Origin: Ixodes scapularis
Taxonomy: Eukaryota > Arthropoda > Arachnida > Ixodida > Ixodidae
DNA length: 64,000 nt
Reading direction: 5' to 3'
Assembly: GCF_016920785.2 (NCBI RefSeq)
Contig: NW_024609879.1
Span: 12,153,145 to 12,217,144 of the forward strand
Notes under the pieces: generated by a model
Seen by the model: only the letters and a program-made list of their open reading frames with translations
What the model was told of the DNA's origin: nothing
The model's database searches: none
Shown: positions 23,061 through 33,793 of the stretch, piece after piece
Layout: each line of letters starts with the position of its first letter
Numbering within the stretch: the stretch's first letter is position 1
Program-made: the position numbers and the translations under genes

Positions 23061-23256
23061 CAGGGGTGCTATGTTGCGCTTTTGCACTCCCAGGAGACTT
23101 GGAAGAGGAAAGTGACGTCAACGACACAGCAAATGCAGATTGGATGTTGACAGAAGAAAACGAAATCAACATCCAATCTGAGTTTGCTGTGTCGTTGACG
23201 TCACTTCCCTCTCCCTAGTCTCCTGGGAGTGCAAAAAGCGCAACATAGACCCCCAG
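23061..23256. repeat. 196-bp inverted repeat (hairpin), arms about 90 bp
   Basis: Left arm 23,061-23,150 pairs with right arm 23,166-23,256 around a 15-nt purine-rich loop. Mismatches are few. It lies only about 85 bp from the previous palindrome, and both contain a GCGCAACA / TGTTGCGC core. Confidence 0.85.
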
Positions 23257-24523
23257 GTGAGACCCTGCATGGTTTGTGTAAATTTCGCGTTTCCATTGTT
23301 TCTAGCACAGCTGCTCTGTCTAGTAAAAAGTTACTTTTTTCTATACGCCAAAGGTGTGCATGAGCAGTGTCAGGACAAGTCACGACGAGCGCGTTTTTAA
23401 TCTGCGAGTTTTACTAGGCCACTTTTATGAGCCCTCTATGTTCTACTTTACGCTCTGCAAGAAGCATCGTTCCCACCGCGCATGCGTGGCCCGCTCTGAG
23501 TTGTAGGGTATTGTTAGCGGAGCGAGCGTGCGCTCCGCTTCACAAGTTGTAGAGCGGACTGCCCTCAGCGTCCTTAGCGTGATCGCTTAGATCTCAAGAT
23601 GGCTGCACTAACTCAATACGGGTCGATGTTTTTCACCGTGACCTCAGCTTGAAAGAGGTCGAATCAAGAAGTAAAGTGTACGCCCCGCGCGTGAAAAGTA
23701 AACCAGCCGATTTGAGTTCTTTGTAACACAAAACAGCATAATCAAACGAAGTGAACGAGTATCATTTTGCAGCCAGCACGGCGTCGGCAAAGTTGTCGCG
23801 TTTTTGTGGTCGTCCTATGGCTATGCAGCCAGATGTACGGGTGCGCGTGCTTCAACGCCTATTATACATGTGCACGCGCCCTCCTGTCGAAAATGCCACT
23901 GAAAGCTGACCACGAGCATAGCGCTCCCAAGCTGCACCAAAGAAACCATTACCCTCTCAGCTTTATTTATTCACACTCGCTCGAAACCTTTGAATTGCTT
24001 AACTTTCCTCAGGAAATGTTCGCCTTGGATTTCCTTGGTAGATTTAGAAAATAATAGAAACTTGAATGCAGCCTTTTTAAAAGTACAACCCACGGTGCCG
24101 CTTGTCTTCGAGGCCGCCTTATTTTGGCCAAGTGTCTAGGAAGCAAGAGAGCTACGTCATTGTTTGTCCCGGATGCGAGTCTAAATGTATTAGACACGAA
24201 TGCTGCGTCAATACTGAATATGAAATCGGTCCTAGTCACAAGTCTCGCACTAAAAGCGATGCCCAAAATATGGCGGCCGAATATGTTACCCGGTGGTGTT
24301 TCGAAAAGAGTTACCAATAACGGGTCGAAAGAATATTCCACGTCAATTTTTTGTCGGGTGAAAACCAGACAGGCATAAACAATGCAAAATTTAGCAAACA
24401 CAACTCTGGACTTCTAAGCAATAGTGGTAGATTAGAACAGTTTTCAAAAATTTTGTGTTGAATTCCGACGTAGCGGGCCTCGCATGCACAGTTTGACGGC
24501 CTCAAAGCTTAGCAGAATTTAGG

Positions 24524-24566
<43 letters not shown>

Positions 24567-25791
24567 TTACGATACCCAGTATTTTACAACCATACAATGG
24601 AAATACGCTTTATCTTAGATGAGTAACAAGTCCCATATCACATGTTTTGGTAGCGTTTAAATACTGCCGTGTTGTAAGAGTGTTTTTTTTTCTTTTTTAT
24701 TAGGCCGTCAAGGACAAGGAAACACCCCTGGACAGCTGTTGGGGTTTTGTTGACCGCACAGCATGCCCCTATGCCGTCCATCAAAAATTCAGAAGAGGAC
24801 CACAAGAGGGTGCTCGTCGTGAAGCACCAGGCAGTGATGTGCGCAGACGTCATAATTTGACGGCTGGACGAAACCTACAAAGACCATGGCATTTTTTTGT
24901 TTGTTTATTATTAGAATGCATAAAATTATCACAGTAAATCATATTCAAGCTTTTGTACTGAGCGAAATACCTGTCCAACTAGGCTGAAAGGCATCTAAAA
25001 ATATTTTAATAAAAAACGTTTACTAATGACTCCCATTTTACTTCTCAGATGTGCGTGTGAATATTGCATCTAACCTAATTACAGTGTTACTGTTGAATTT
25101 AGCAGTGTAAAAGTAGCCTACGGTGCGTGGCCTTCTGTTGCAAGAAAAGACCGTAGCACAAGTGAGGCTCAACACTAGGCAGGAGCTTAAGCTGAAAAAC
25201 GCACTTTCAAAAACACACGAAGAAATAAAAAGAAGTGTAGGCGAGTAAAATGGTTTCATGTCACCCCCCAAGGCAGATATATGCACTGCGCTCCACTGTT
25301 AATACGAAAACGAAAAAATCGCTCTTATTTGCAGTTTATTTCTTTGGCAGCTATTAAAAGAGTTGAAAATTTGTCGCTCAGATTAGTGCCCCAAACGAGC
25401 GCTTTATTCCACACCAATAGGCTGGTGTCAGCCCCTCGAATTTAAGGTGAAAAATAAAAACAGGATATTAATTGGGCCTGCTAACAGTGTCGCGTATTGT
25501 ACATAAACACCAAGGTACCCTATCACAAACCGAAGCATACGAAGAAGAAAGGACTCATTTCATTGGGGGAAAAAAGTAGAGATATAATAGGAGCACCCAC
25601 TTTCGCTAATTTTCACTGTCTTGATGCCTAAAGTAATCAAACAAAATATCTGTCCGTTTGCCGACTGCTTTAGTCTTTGGTCTTTAGCCATTAATTTGTG
25701 GCTCTGGAGAGCCGCGGCACCGCGGAAAGGCAGCAGCCCGTACCACCGAGGCCCGCGGTGCCGCGTCTGGGGAACATGGTACTGTGATGAG
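23257..25791. other. Unassigned stretch
   Basis: No supported gene. It contains an (AT)n microsatellite at about 24,529-24,562; otherwise only short frames. Confidence 0.45.
24529..24562. repeat. (AT)n microsatellite
   Basis: About 17 AT units. Confidence 0.95.
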
Positions 25792-26238
25792 TACAGGGTG
25801 TCCCAAAAGAAAATTTACACGGTCTCTTTTACCGCAACCATAAACTAGGCATCGCCGAACGCTTATTCTCCGCCCGAAGGTAGAGCTAGAGGTCACAACA
25901 ACATGGCCAAGTTTCAGCCCGATCCGATAACTTAATCAAAAGTTATAAATGATTTTCTGAAAATTTCAATGGGAAAATGGCGGCCGACGGACTTTTCAAA
26001 CACATGGGGCTTTATAGCACCAGAAACCGAAAACGGGGAAAAATGGGCTTCATTTTTCCATTGAAATTTTCAGAAAATTACTTATAACTTTCGATTAAGT
26101 TATCGGATCAGGCTGAAACTTTGGCATATGGTTGTGACCTCTAGCTCTACCTTTGGGCAGAGAGTGAGCGTTCGGCGATGCCTAGATTATTTTTGCGGTA
26201 AAAAAGGCCGTGTAAATATTATTTTGTGACAACCTGTA
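25792..26238. mobile_element. Foldback MITE (447 bp) with TA-type ends
   Basis: The left end TACAGGGTGTCCCAAAAGAA pairs with the right end read in reverse (TACAGGTTGTCACAAAATAA). The arms continue for more than 170 bp through CTAGGCATCGCCGAACGC, GGTAGAGCTAGAGGTCACAA and GATCCGATAACTTAATC. The ends fit a CAGGG...CCTG element flanked by TA, as in Tc1/mariner-type insertions. No transposase frame is present, so it would be non-autonomous. Confidence 0.8.
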
Positions 26239-27686
26239 TATACGTGCAAGATGACGACGACATAGGTTGTTGGTATTGGGGAGGATGGCAGTCCGATTCG
26301 CAGAAGTCCAGACTTCGTGGAGGCGGGTTGGGCGGGTGAGCAGCGAGCCATGAGGATCTTGCACGCCGTTCGATCAGTGCATGAAGGAACACCAGGAACA
26401 TGACGGCGCTGTTGCTCACTGAGGTTCACTGGGGTCAAAGCATCATGCTCCAAGGAGGTTGCTGAGCCAAAGTAGAAGCTACCGCCTCCGAGAAACCGAG
26501 GCCCAGGGCTCGGATAGAGGCACCACGTCGCCCGGTATGTCATCCTCTCAACGTCGTTGTCGTCATCTCGCGTAAAAGAAAATCGAGACCTCCCACTGAT
26601 CAGGGGCCGTGAAAGGATTGCGGCCAGCGATTTCTATAAGCAGCCAGAGGTTCTTGACCACCGTGAAACGTTTTCTGGAGGACGCCGTTTCAAACAAACT
26701 CTGCGGAGCCATCTTAGTGCAGCGAGGTTCATAACGGTCAAGCGCGCTCCCAAGCATGATTTCAAATGACGAGCACTCATTTCGAATTCCTTTTCAGAAA
26801 AACACCATCTAATGTACGTTTACGGAGAGTGGAACGTGATTCTCAAAATGGCGACGAAAGCGGAGCTGACGCTTCACGCTCAAGTCCCACAGCGGGTCGC
26901 GAATGCGCGATGGCGACTCCGCTTTCCATAAAACGGAGCGAGAAAGCGAAAACGGTCTACTAAAACTCTCCATTATTAGTAGAGCGACCTTCATAAAGAA
27001 CCCCACAAGCTTCGAACTCTTCAAGCGGTGACCCCCTCCAAACATACGCAGGGACTGAAAAGGTTTTTTAACCAAGTGGACTGCAACGGTGCGAGTTCTT
27101 TGAGGACTTGACATTTCCTTCAATACATATTTCACTGTGCTAACAAATATCGTAATCAAGACTCTTCCCTCAGATACCGTGGTCTTCTTCTTCCGGCGAG
27201 CTAATCACTCAGAACGGACAACCATATTTTAAGACTGAGTAAATTCGACTGCGTTGAAGTCTCTACCCACATTAGGAGATCACCGACAGCCGTCAACGTT
27301 CGGTACTTCGAGCATTGCGACGCCGTCAACGAGACCAACGGAACAAACTGCGGACGTCCGAACAGCACAACGACTTCAGGAATACCAGATGACAGCCTTG
27401 CTGGACTACATACTGATTGAGATCGGGAGGACAGAACGAGCGGAAGTGAACGACGATAGCCTGCAAAAAATGAATAGCCAAAAGGAGCAACTTAAACAAC
27501 CTCACTTAATAACCTCTGTAATTATGTATGCCAAGGCACAAAACACCATGCGCTTCCTTTGCGGATCTACAAACCCCCCCCCCCTCCCCCTTTCTGCGAA
27601 AAGAAGAAAATCTATCTTCAAATAGTATTTCCTTTTTTCAACTTTCAACTTTACTACAACGGCATATGGGCACTTTCTTGTTTTGC
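26239..27686. other. Unassigned stretch
   Basis: It holds a minus-strand frame of 118 codons (26,543-26,187, running into the foldback arm) rich in Pro and Ser, and a plus-strand frame of 123 codons (27,254-27,625). Neither shows a domain that I recognise. The 26,948-26,970 segment is the inverted partner of 21,810-21,832. Confidence 0.4.
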
Positions 27687-27711
27687 GGGGGGGGGGGGGG
27701 GGGGGGGGGGG
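27687..27711. repeat. 25-base G homopolymer
   Basis: An uninterrupted run of 25 G followed by AGGTT. It could form G-quadruplex DNA on the plus strand; its length is prone to assembly error. Confidence 0.95.
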
Positions 27712-27854
27712 AGGTTATAATTTGCAATGGGATTATACATATGTAGAAGGGGTTGAGACCCAGTCAATCCGCACACTTGCGGCTATTTGTCTGAGCTCCA
27801 TACATCATTTGTTTAGTACTTTGTACTTGGTGATATTAAATAAAGTTTGATATT

Positions 27855-28050
27855 ATATAGAAGCGGGCATCCCGACAAAGAAAAAGAAGAAGCGGGATCC
27901 TGAGAACAAAAAGCACGTTGTGGAAGGATCAAGGCCTGGTTATGTGCGAAACATGCCGGACACTTTCAATATAAATACTTGTACATAAACTTTGTTGTTG
28001 ACATTGCTCACCTAATGACCAGACAGCTGTTCTTACAACAGCTTCCGGGA
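27855..28050 (+). mobile_element. BEL/Pao-like LTR fragment
   Basis: AGAAGCGGGCATCCCGACAA, then AGAAAAAGAAGAAGCGGGAT, matches the equivalent block of the LTR at 18.25 kb. Like that LTR it has a downstream ATAAATACTTGTACATAAAC region and a TTGACATTGCTCACC stretch. No clear primer-binding site or gag follows, so this is probably a solo or truncated LTR. Confidence 0.4.
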
Positions 28051-28959
28051 ACGCCGTTACTTTATCTGGCCTTCTTACACCGTGCCCAGATGATTTGCGT
28101 ATTAAAAAGATAGCGTCGTCATCTCTGTCTATGCGCCAAACCCAAAGCGCGTTTTTGATAGGCGTATGGTGACAGTATTATTTTTTGCACACAGAAAGTA
28201 TTTGAGTACACTATTCTAAAACTCGCTAATCCTATGTGATGCACGAATCACAGCTTGGTATTGCCTGGCTCCGCCAGCTTCGGCTCATGCTATGAAGAGG
28301 GTATTTGAACAAATTATATAAAAAATTACTCCTTTTCTTCGGGTGCTACGTTTCTTATACATTAAAATTTCGAGATCGCTGGCCAGCTGAGATACGTTTT
28401 TGTTTTTGCCTGCTGAGTACATTGATTAATATTTATTTTAAGGGCGATCGTTTTTATTCGTATTTAGTGGAGTGTGCAGTCATGGTACCCTCTCTGTTCA
28501 AATAACCGAAGGCTCTCTTCGGTAGTGTGGCGCACCGGAGAGCTGCCTTTAAGCTGGTAGTTCCTGCCTCGTGCTTGAGATGAAGCTGTGCGGCTTTCTA
28601 AATTTTCTGGCGTAGATGTGCACTTTCACGAAGAACAGGTGTTGCTGTTGGCATTGATTCTTCAGGTATTTCGCACCTTTTAGCGACACAAACTTTTTAT
28701 CAACACTGCGCGAAGTGCAAGCTGTATGGACATTACCTCGAGCGTGTTACCTACCCCGCTCACTCGTTCCCGCCGCTTTGTGGCGACAGTCTGCAGCGGC
28801 TCATTTCCAGAAAAGTGTTCCCACATCCAATTTTGTTCAGTTCGTCCACGGCAGTCGCCGAACCCCGAAGGAGAGGATTTATTCGGACAGATGCCTCTAA
28901 AGTGATGCAGCTTTTTCAGTGGTCAGGATAGACTCTCTTCTGCCAGTTTTGTTATATTG
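28051..28959. other. Unassigned stretch, possibly 5' LTR of gypsy B
   Basis: No coding content recognised. Its position immediately upstream of the gypsy B leader makes it a candidate for that element's 5' LTR, but no second LTR is available to test this. Confidence 0.3.
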
Positions 28960-30044
28960 TCACGGATGCTTGTTCCGGTCTTATCTTCTATAAATATTTA
29001 CTGTTCTGGAAAGTTTCAGGCTATGCTCGGTTTTCATCATATGTTCTGGTGGAGGTGCTGGGTACTTTACTCATAGCCCCTCACTCGGTGTGCACCCTGG
29101 CGCTCCTCAGCTGAGTTGCCCGATGACGGGACACGAGTGGCGGACTATCACCCCTTTTAAAACTCCGGCGAGCCGTAAACCATGTCCTATCCCGAGAACG
29201 AACCTCCGAAATACACCACGAAGAACTTGAAATCCGAGCCAGTCGCCGCTACCAGGAAGAGCCACCGGAATTCGGTCTCCTGCCAGACAAACCGAAGCTG
29301 ACTAAGCAAGCAATGAAAAACCTGTAGCAGCAAACCGCGTCCGCTCCCACCATTTTTCGCATGCCCGTGGCATCTCACACTCCGACACCCTTTCACGCAA
29401 GATGTACGAAGACATCCAGGACTGGATTGAACAATATTACTGTGTCGGCCGCAACAATGGGTGGTCAGACAACCAGCTCCTGCAGAAGCTACATTTCATG
29501 TAGAAGCCACTGCCAGGCACAGGTCTGAGAACCATAAATCCTCTTTAACGTTGTGGGAAGTTTGCACAATGGAGCTCAAGCGCATGTTCGTCAGCCAACA
29601 TTGACGAGAGAGAGCCGCGTTCCTGATTTTCTCCAGGACACGGCCCCAACGAGAGTGTCACCACGTTCATGGAGGATGTTTTGCGTATGATCGAGCGCCC
29701 ACGCTGACCCTGATGCTACAAAAGACAAAAAGCTAAGAATCTCATATCTCTCATGCGAGGGATAACTCCTTCGGCAGCCTTGTCCGCAACCCCCCGACAA
29801 CAGTCGAAGGGTTTATATCAGCGAGGCTTCCAACATTGAATGTGCACTCCACGCCCGAGACTGTCAAAATCCACAACATTCCGGCTTCTCGACACTCGAG
29901 TCGTCCAGTGGCAACTTCGACGCCAGCCTGCCCGGCATCCGCAACATCATCCCCGATGTTGTCCGGGAGGAAATCGGGAAGCTACTTTTTGACATTATTT
30001 GCCCGGCTTTTATTTTGATTACAGAGAATATTTCGGACCAAGTT
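28960..30044 (+). pseudogene. Ty3/gypsy gag remnant, gypsy B, part 1
   Basis: Plus-strand frames from about 29,400 read as a decayed Gag. YEDIQDWIEQYYCVGRNNGW and SDNQLLQKLHF are typical of a capsid-like start, and segments then run in shifting frames to VVREEIGKLLFDIICP near 29,970. In-frame stops and shifts are common (for example a stop after LHFM near 29,502). The reading breaks at 30,044, where the LTR retrotransposon begins, and the same Gag resumes with its zinc knuckle at 36,968. This nesting shows that gypsy B was already here when the younger element inserted. Gag packages element RNA into cytoplasmic particles; this copy cannot. Confidence 0.65.
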
Positions 30045-31034
30045 TGTCACAGGAAGGCGGTAGGCCTCCCGAGTAACGATGTGAAATAAGGGGACCGCTG
30101 ACCGAGCGATAGGGCCACGCTCTGGTGGAGAGTATTACCAGTGAAGAGAGACGGAGGCGTGTGTCGGATATGTAAATGACGTTTAATTTGACAGGGGATT
30201 AGTAGATAATTAGGCGCTATATAGTATGCAAAAATCACGTAGCCATCAAACGGCAGAGAGCACAGGTACACACAGTATAACGGTTTACAATTTCATGCTC
30301 GGGGTTGCCTAGACAGTACTAGAAAAATACTAAGTTTAAGAGAGTCCAAATGGTAAACAACAATAGGAGAATAGGTGAGTGCAAAGAAAAAGTCTCATCT
30401 GGCGTAGAGGTGCTGGCGTCTCCCTCCGCGGTCCGTCCGAGGTGGAGAAATTCCGGCGGGTGGCTTGGCACACCGTGGGCGCGGCTCACTGGCCCCGCAC
30501 GCCCACCTTTTGCGGTCGCACACTCACTGGAAGCTTCGTCCGGTGCCTGGCGTGGGGCCGTCGACAGGGTCTCGCCGCATCCCTCGACGTCGCGATGCGT
30601 CCGTCTGCCTTAGAGTTCTCTCTCGCACTGTCAGTCCTGGCGACCCCGCGGTTCCGGCACTCTCTTTGTTCCCACGGTAGGTTGTTGCCCCCTCGGTCTG
30701 ACCCCTGACCCTAAAGCAGGGTTCTTCTAAACACTAAGACCCGCCAGGCAATGCGAGCGCTGACGAAAAAACACATTCCAACAGCGAGCCGCCAGCTCGC
30801 CTCGTAAATCTGGGGCTGCAGAGACGGGTGTACCCCCCAAAACCACTCTACGTTGTGTATACCAAGAAACACCGAACATGCGGTCGCTTCAACGAAGCGC
30901 TCCCTGCGTAACCTGACACGCGCCTGGCCGCGAGCTCATCCGCCGAAGGCGGTCGTCTACTTCCTTGGCCATTATTCTTCCGCAGGCGTCAGCACGACCC
31001 CCGTCGGTTTCTAGAACAGCCGGTTTCTGTGACA
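30045..31034 (-). repeat. 3' LTR (990 bp)
   Basis: It begins TGTCACAGGAAGG and ends CTGTGACA on the plus strand. It matches the other LTR at all but about nine positions: single changes near 30,055, 30,087, 30,230, 30,257, 30,426 and 30,583, one near 30,655, and two adjacent near 30,197. The open frames on the plus strand here have copies in the other LTR and are not genes. Confidence 0.97.
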
Positions 31035-31050
31035 CGACCCCCCACTTAAA
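31035..31050 (-). promoter_or_regulatory. Polypurine tract
   Basis: On the minus strand, TTAAGTGGGGGGTCG lies directly before the 3' LTR. A short G-rich purine run in this position primes plus-strand DNA synthesis in LTR retroelements. It is interrupted by pyrimidines near its end, so the exact primer is uncertain. Confidence 0.65.
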
Positions 31051-31419
31051 AATATTCACTCGTGAATATAGGAAACAGCACAAGAAAACGGCCCACACCA
31101 CACATGCTACGGAACTAGTAGCTCTACTAAATGAAACGGCATATCTGCACTCTACCGTAAAAGAAACACTTGCAGCCAAGAGTAACACAGCATTCTGCGA
31201 GGCTCTCCCCCCCCCCCCCCCCCCAAAAAAAAAAAAAAATCGTGGCACATATTTTGTAGCACAAAGTTTGCCGGTGATAAATACTATGCACACAGAACTA
31301 ATACTTGTTTAACACACACGAAAAAAAAAAGAAATATTGCGAAACGGGACAAAACGTTGTAATACATATACTCGATCGTTTGGCAGGCTTCTTCTCGAGG
31401 AGCATATCAGCCTGGGCGC
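31051..31419 (-). other. 3' untranslated part of the retrotransposon
   Basis: Between the RNase H stop and the purine tract. It contains an 18-base C run followed by 15 A at 31,207-31,239 (plus strand). No env-like or accessory frame is visible. Confidence 0.7.
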
Positions 31420-31920
31420 CTAAAGCCGACTCAGGTAATCTGCTCCCACATTTTCGCTGCCTTTAATGTGTTGCACGCGAAAGTCGTACTCTTGCAGCTG
31501 GAGGCTCCAGCGCATAACGCGAGCGTTGGCATGACGTGTACGATTAATATACAGAAGGGGTTGATGATCCGTCTGAAGCACGAACGGTCTGCCATATAGG
31601 TAGGTGTGGAATTTCTGTATGGCCCATACCAACGCCAGTCTTTCACGTTCAACTGTCGCGTAGGCAGTCTCTCTCAGCAGTAGCTTTCTGCCTGCGTATG
31701 CTACTGGGTGTAACACCCCACCGTCCTCCTGAAGCAAGACCGCTCCAATGCTGTGATCAGAGGCGTCCGTCCTCAAGATGAATGGTTTTTCGAGGTCGGG
31801 TAACTTGAGAATAGGGGCACGGGCTAGCATCTGTTTCAGCTTGTTGAACGCCCTCTCGTGCTTATCCCCCCAGTCCACCCGATTGCTGCCGCCCTTCCGA
31901 GTTAGGTCTGTCAGGGGGCG
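31420..31920 (-). pseudogene. RNase H domain of the retrotransposon (frame-shifted pol end)
   Basis: RNase H removes the RNA strand from RNA:DNA hybrids during reverse transcription inside the particle. The frame running leftward through this segment is open further upstream, but only from about 31,920 does it match pol. After LTDLTRKGG and the RT-RNase H connection, it shows the catalytic acidic set as D in RTDASD, E in TVERERLALVW, D in LQTDHQP and D in NVGADYLSRL, the usual Ty3/gypsy RNase H form. In the 255-codon frame starting at 32,187 these are D141, E180, D207 and D250. It ends with a stop right after DYLSRL, the expected end when integrase does not follow. A one-base shift in a five-G/C run at about 31,914-31,918 separates it from the RT frame. 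Confidence 0.88.
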
Positions 31921-33594
31921 GAAACCTCGGCGTAACCGGGAACAAATTCCTGGTAGTATCCGGCCAGTCCCAGAAACGAACGAACTTGCCGCTTGGTCTC
32001 GGGCCTTTTTGCAGTTAGGATCTTGTCGACAAGTCCCTCCAGTGGAGCCTTTTGGCCTTTGCCCACCTGGTGTCCGAAAAAGGCCACCTCCTCCTGCCCC
32101 ACCTCGCATTTGGTCGGCCTCACCGTCAGTCCGGCGTCCCTGATTCTCCCCAACACCCGCCAGAGCGCAGACAGGTGTTCCTCCCACGTCTCGGTGGCAA
32201 TCAAAACATCGTCGTAGTAGTACCTCACTTCTGGCACTTCGTCTAGCAGTCTTCGCATGAGTTTCGTGAAAACCGCAGGGGCAGTCTTGGTGCCGAAGGG
32301 CATAAAGCGGAACTGGTACAGCCCGGTTTCAGTGGAGAAAGCGGTTTTGTCTTTCGACTCCTCGGTCAGAGGGATCTGCCAGTATCCTTTGCAGAAATCC
32401 AGTTTGGTGAAATATCTTTTCGACCCCACATCAGCGAAGAGTGTGTCGACCCGGGGGATCGGCTCGGCGTCGGAGACCAGCACGTTGTTTACTCCTCGAA
32501 AGTCGACACACAGCCGGTGCGTGCCGTCCGACTTCTTCACGACGAGTACGGGGGAGTTGTAAGCCGAGTTAGATCTCTCAATGATGCCCATTTCGGTCAT
32601 CTTTTCCACTTCTTTCTTGATCGTCTGACGCACGGCAAAAGGCAGCGGGTATTGCCTGACGTTGATTGGCGCGGTTGTTTTCAGCTCCAACCTGCCGTCG
32701 GCCAAATCTGTGCGTCCAGGCAGGTCCGAAAACACAGTGTCGAACTCAGCAATTAGCCGTTTGGCTTGTCTTTTCTGCGCCTCTGTCAGTCCGTCAGAAA
32801 TCATCACGTCGAGGCTGTCTTCTTTCTTTTGGAGGTTCAGTAGTGGCATACCGCATTCCTCTTCCCTGTCAATGGTGATCACCGCACACTGGCTCACCTC
32901 CGGTTGTTTGGTCTGGACTTCCCGTTCTTCATATTTCTTTAGCATGTTCAAGTGAAACAGCTTTGAAGCGTGTCCCAAGTTCACGGCATAATCCAGGTCC
33001 CCCTTCCTTGCAACAACATGGTAAGGTCCTTTCCACTGCATCAGCAGTTTTTTGCGATCCGTTGGTAACAGGATGAGGACCTTATCCCCCACCTGCAGTG
33101 TGCGGTTGCGAGCTTTCTTGTTGTAGTGTTGCTTGTAGCGGGCACTCGACCTTTCCAGCTCCTCGTGGGCCACTCGGCAAGTATTCTCAAGACGGTTTCG
33201 AAGCTCGAAGACGTACTGGTACGTTGTCCGGAGCTCAGGTTCTAGGGACTCGTTGGTCCACAATTCTCTCAGAACAGAAAGGGGACCCCGCACCTGTCGT
33301 CCGTAGAGCAACTCGAACGGATAAAAGCGAAGACTGGCCTGGGGCACCTCCCGGTAAGCGAAGAGAAGGGGGCCGAGGTACCTATCCCAATCCTTTGGTT
33401 TCTCCTGGCTCATCCGCTTGAGCATCATCTTCAACGTTCCATTGAATTTTTCCACCAGCCCGTTAGCCATCGGATGGTACGGCGTCGTGTGCAGCTGGCG
33501 CATCGACAGCAGTCGACTCACTTCGCGCATGAGATCGGAACAAAAATTCGCACCGCGGTCGCTGAGAATTTTTCTCGGGACCCCCGCCGAGCAA
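31911..33594 (-). pseudogene. Integrase core (second half) - GPY/F - reverse transcriptase
   Basis: This is a long pol frame read leftward; its nominal start at 33,797 is out of frame with the true protein, which enters at about 33,590. The domains are integrase DD35E (second D in LSDRGANF, D80 of the frame; E in HPMANGLVEKFN, E116; 35 residues between), the GPY/F-like module (MQWKGPYHVVARKGDLDYAV, about 250-275), a linker, then RT from about 345. RT landmarks are HRLCVDFRGVN, TKLDFCKGYWQIPL (D467), FMPFGTKTAPAVF and YYYDD (D529, D530). RT copies element RNA and integrase inserts the cDNA. The YYDD form at the active site differs from the more common YIDD/YVDD/YLDD. The frame ends at 31,911 where the shift into RNase H occurs. 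Integrase placed before RT is the notable feature of this element. Confidence 0.9.
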
Positions 33595-33793
33595 ACATCT
33601 CTACCAAGGCCTCCGCCACCCGTTCGGTGGTTATGTCGGGAAGCGCCACGGCGTCCGGGTAGCGGGTTGCATAGTCCACCATTGTCAGAATGTATCTGTT
33701 TTCCTTCGTCGTTGCCGGTGCGAGGGGTCCCACGATATCGACAGCCACCCGCTGGAAGGGGGTGTCGATAGTCGGCATCGTTTCGAGTGGCGC
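33518..33793 (-). pseudogene. Integrase core, first half (between an in-frame stop and a frameshift)
   Basis: This continues the Gag-protease frame after a single TGA at about 33,794-33,796. It carries the first catalytic aspartate (VAVDIVGPLAP) and a YILTMVDYATRYPDAVAL block, the usual start of a retroelement integrase core. After FARR it leaves frame with the rest of the core, at a run of five C on the plus strand (about 33,581-33,585). The frame is the same as that of the upstream Gag-protease reading, so the stop is either a point mutation or, less likely, a site of programmed readthrough. Confidence 0.85.

Noticed and set aside
30350..30708. 87-, 109- and 71-codon plus-strand frames, repeated at 36,278-36,636
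   Set aside because: They lie in the two LTRs, antisense to the element, and are duplicated only because the LTR is.
31051..31419. env-like or accessory gene after RNase H
   Set aside because: The space is under 400 bp and has no membrane-type or other long frame on the coding strand.
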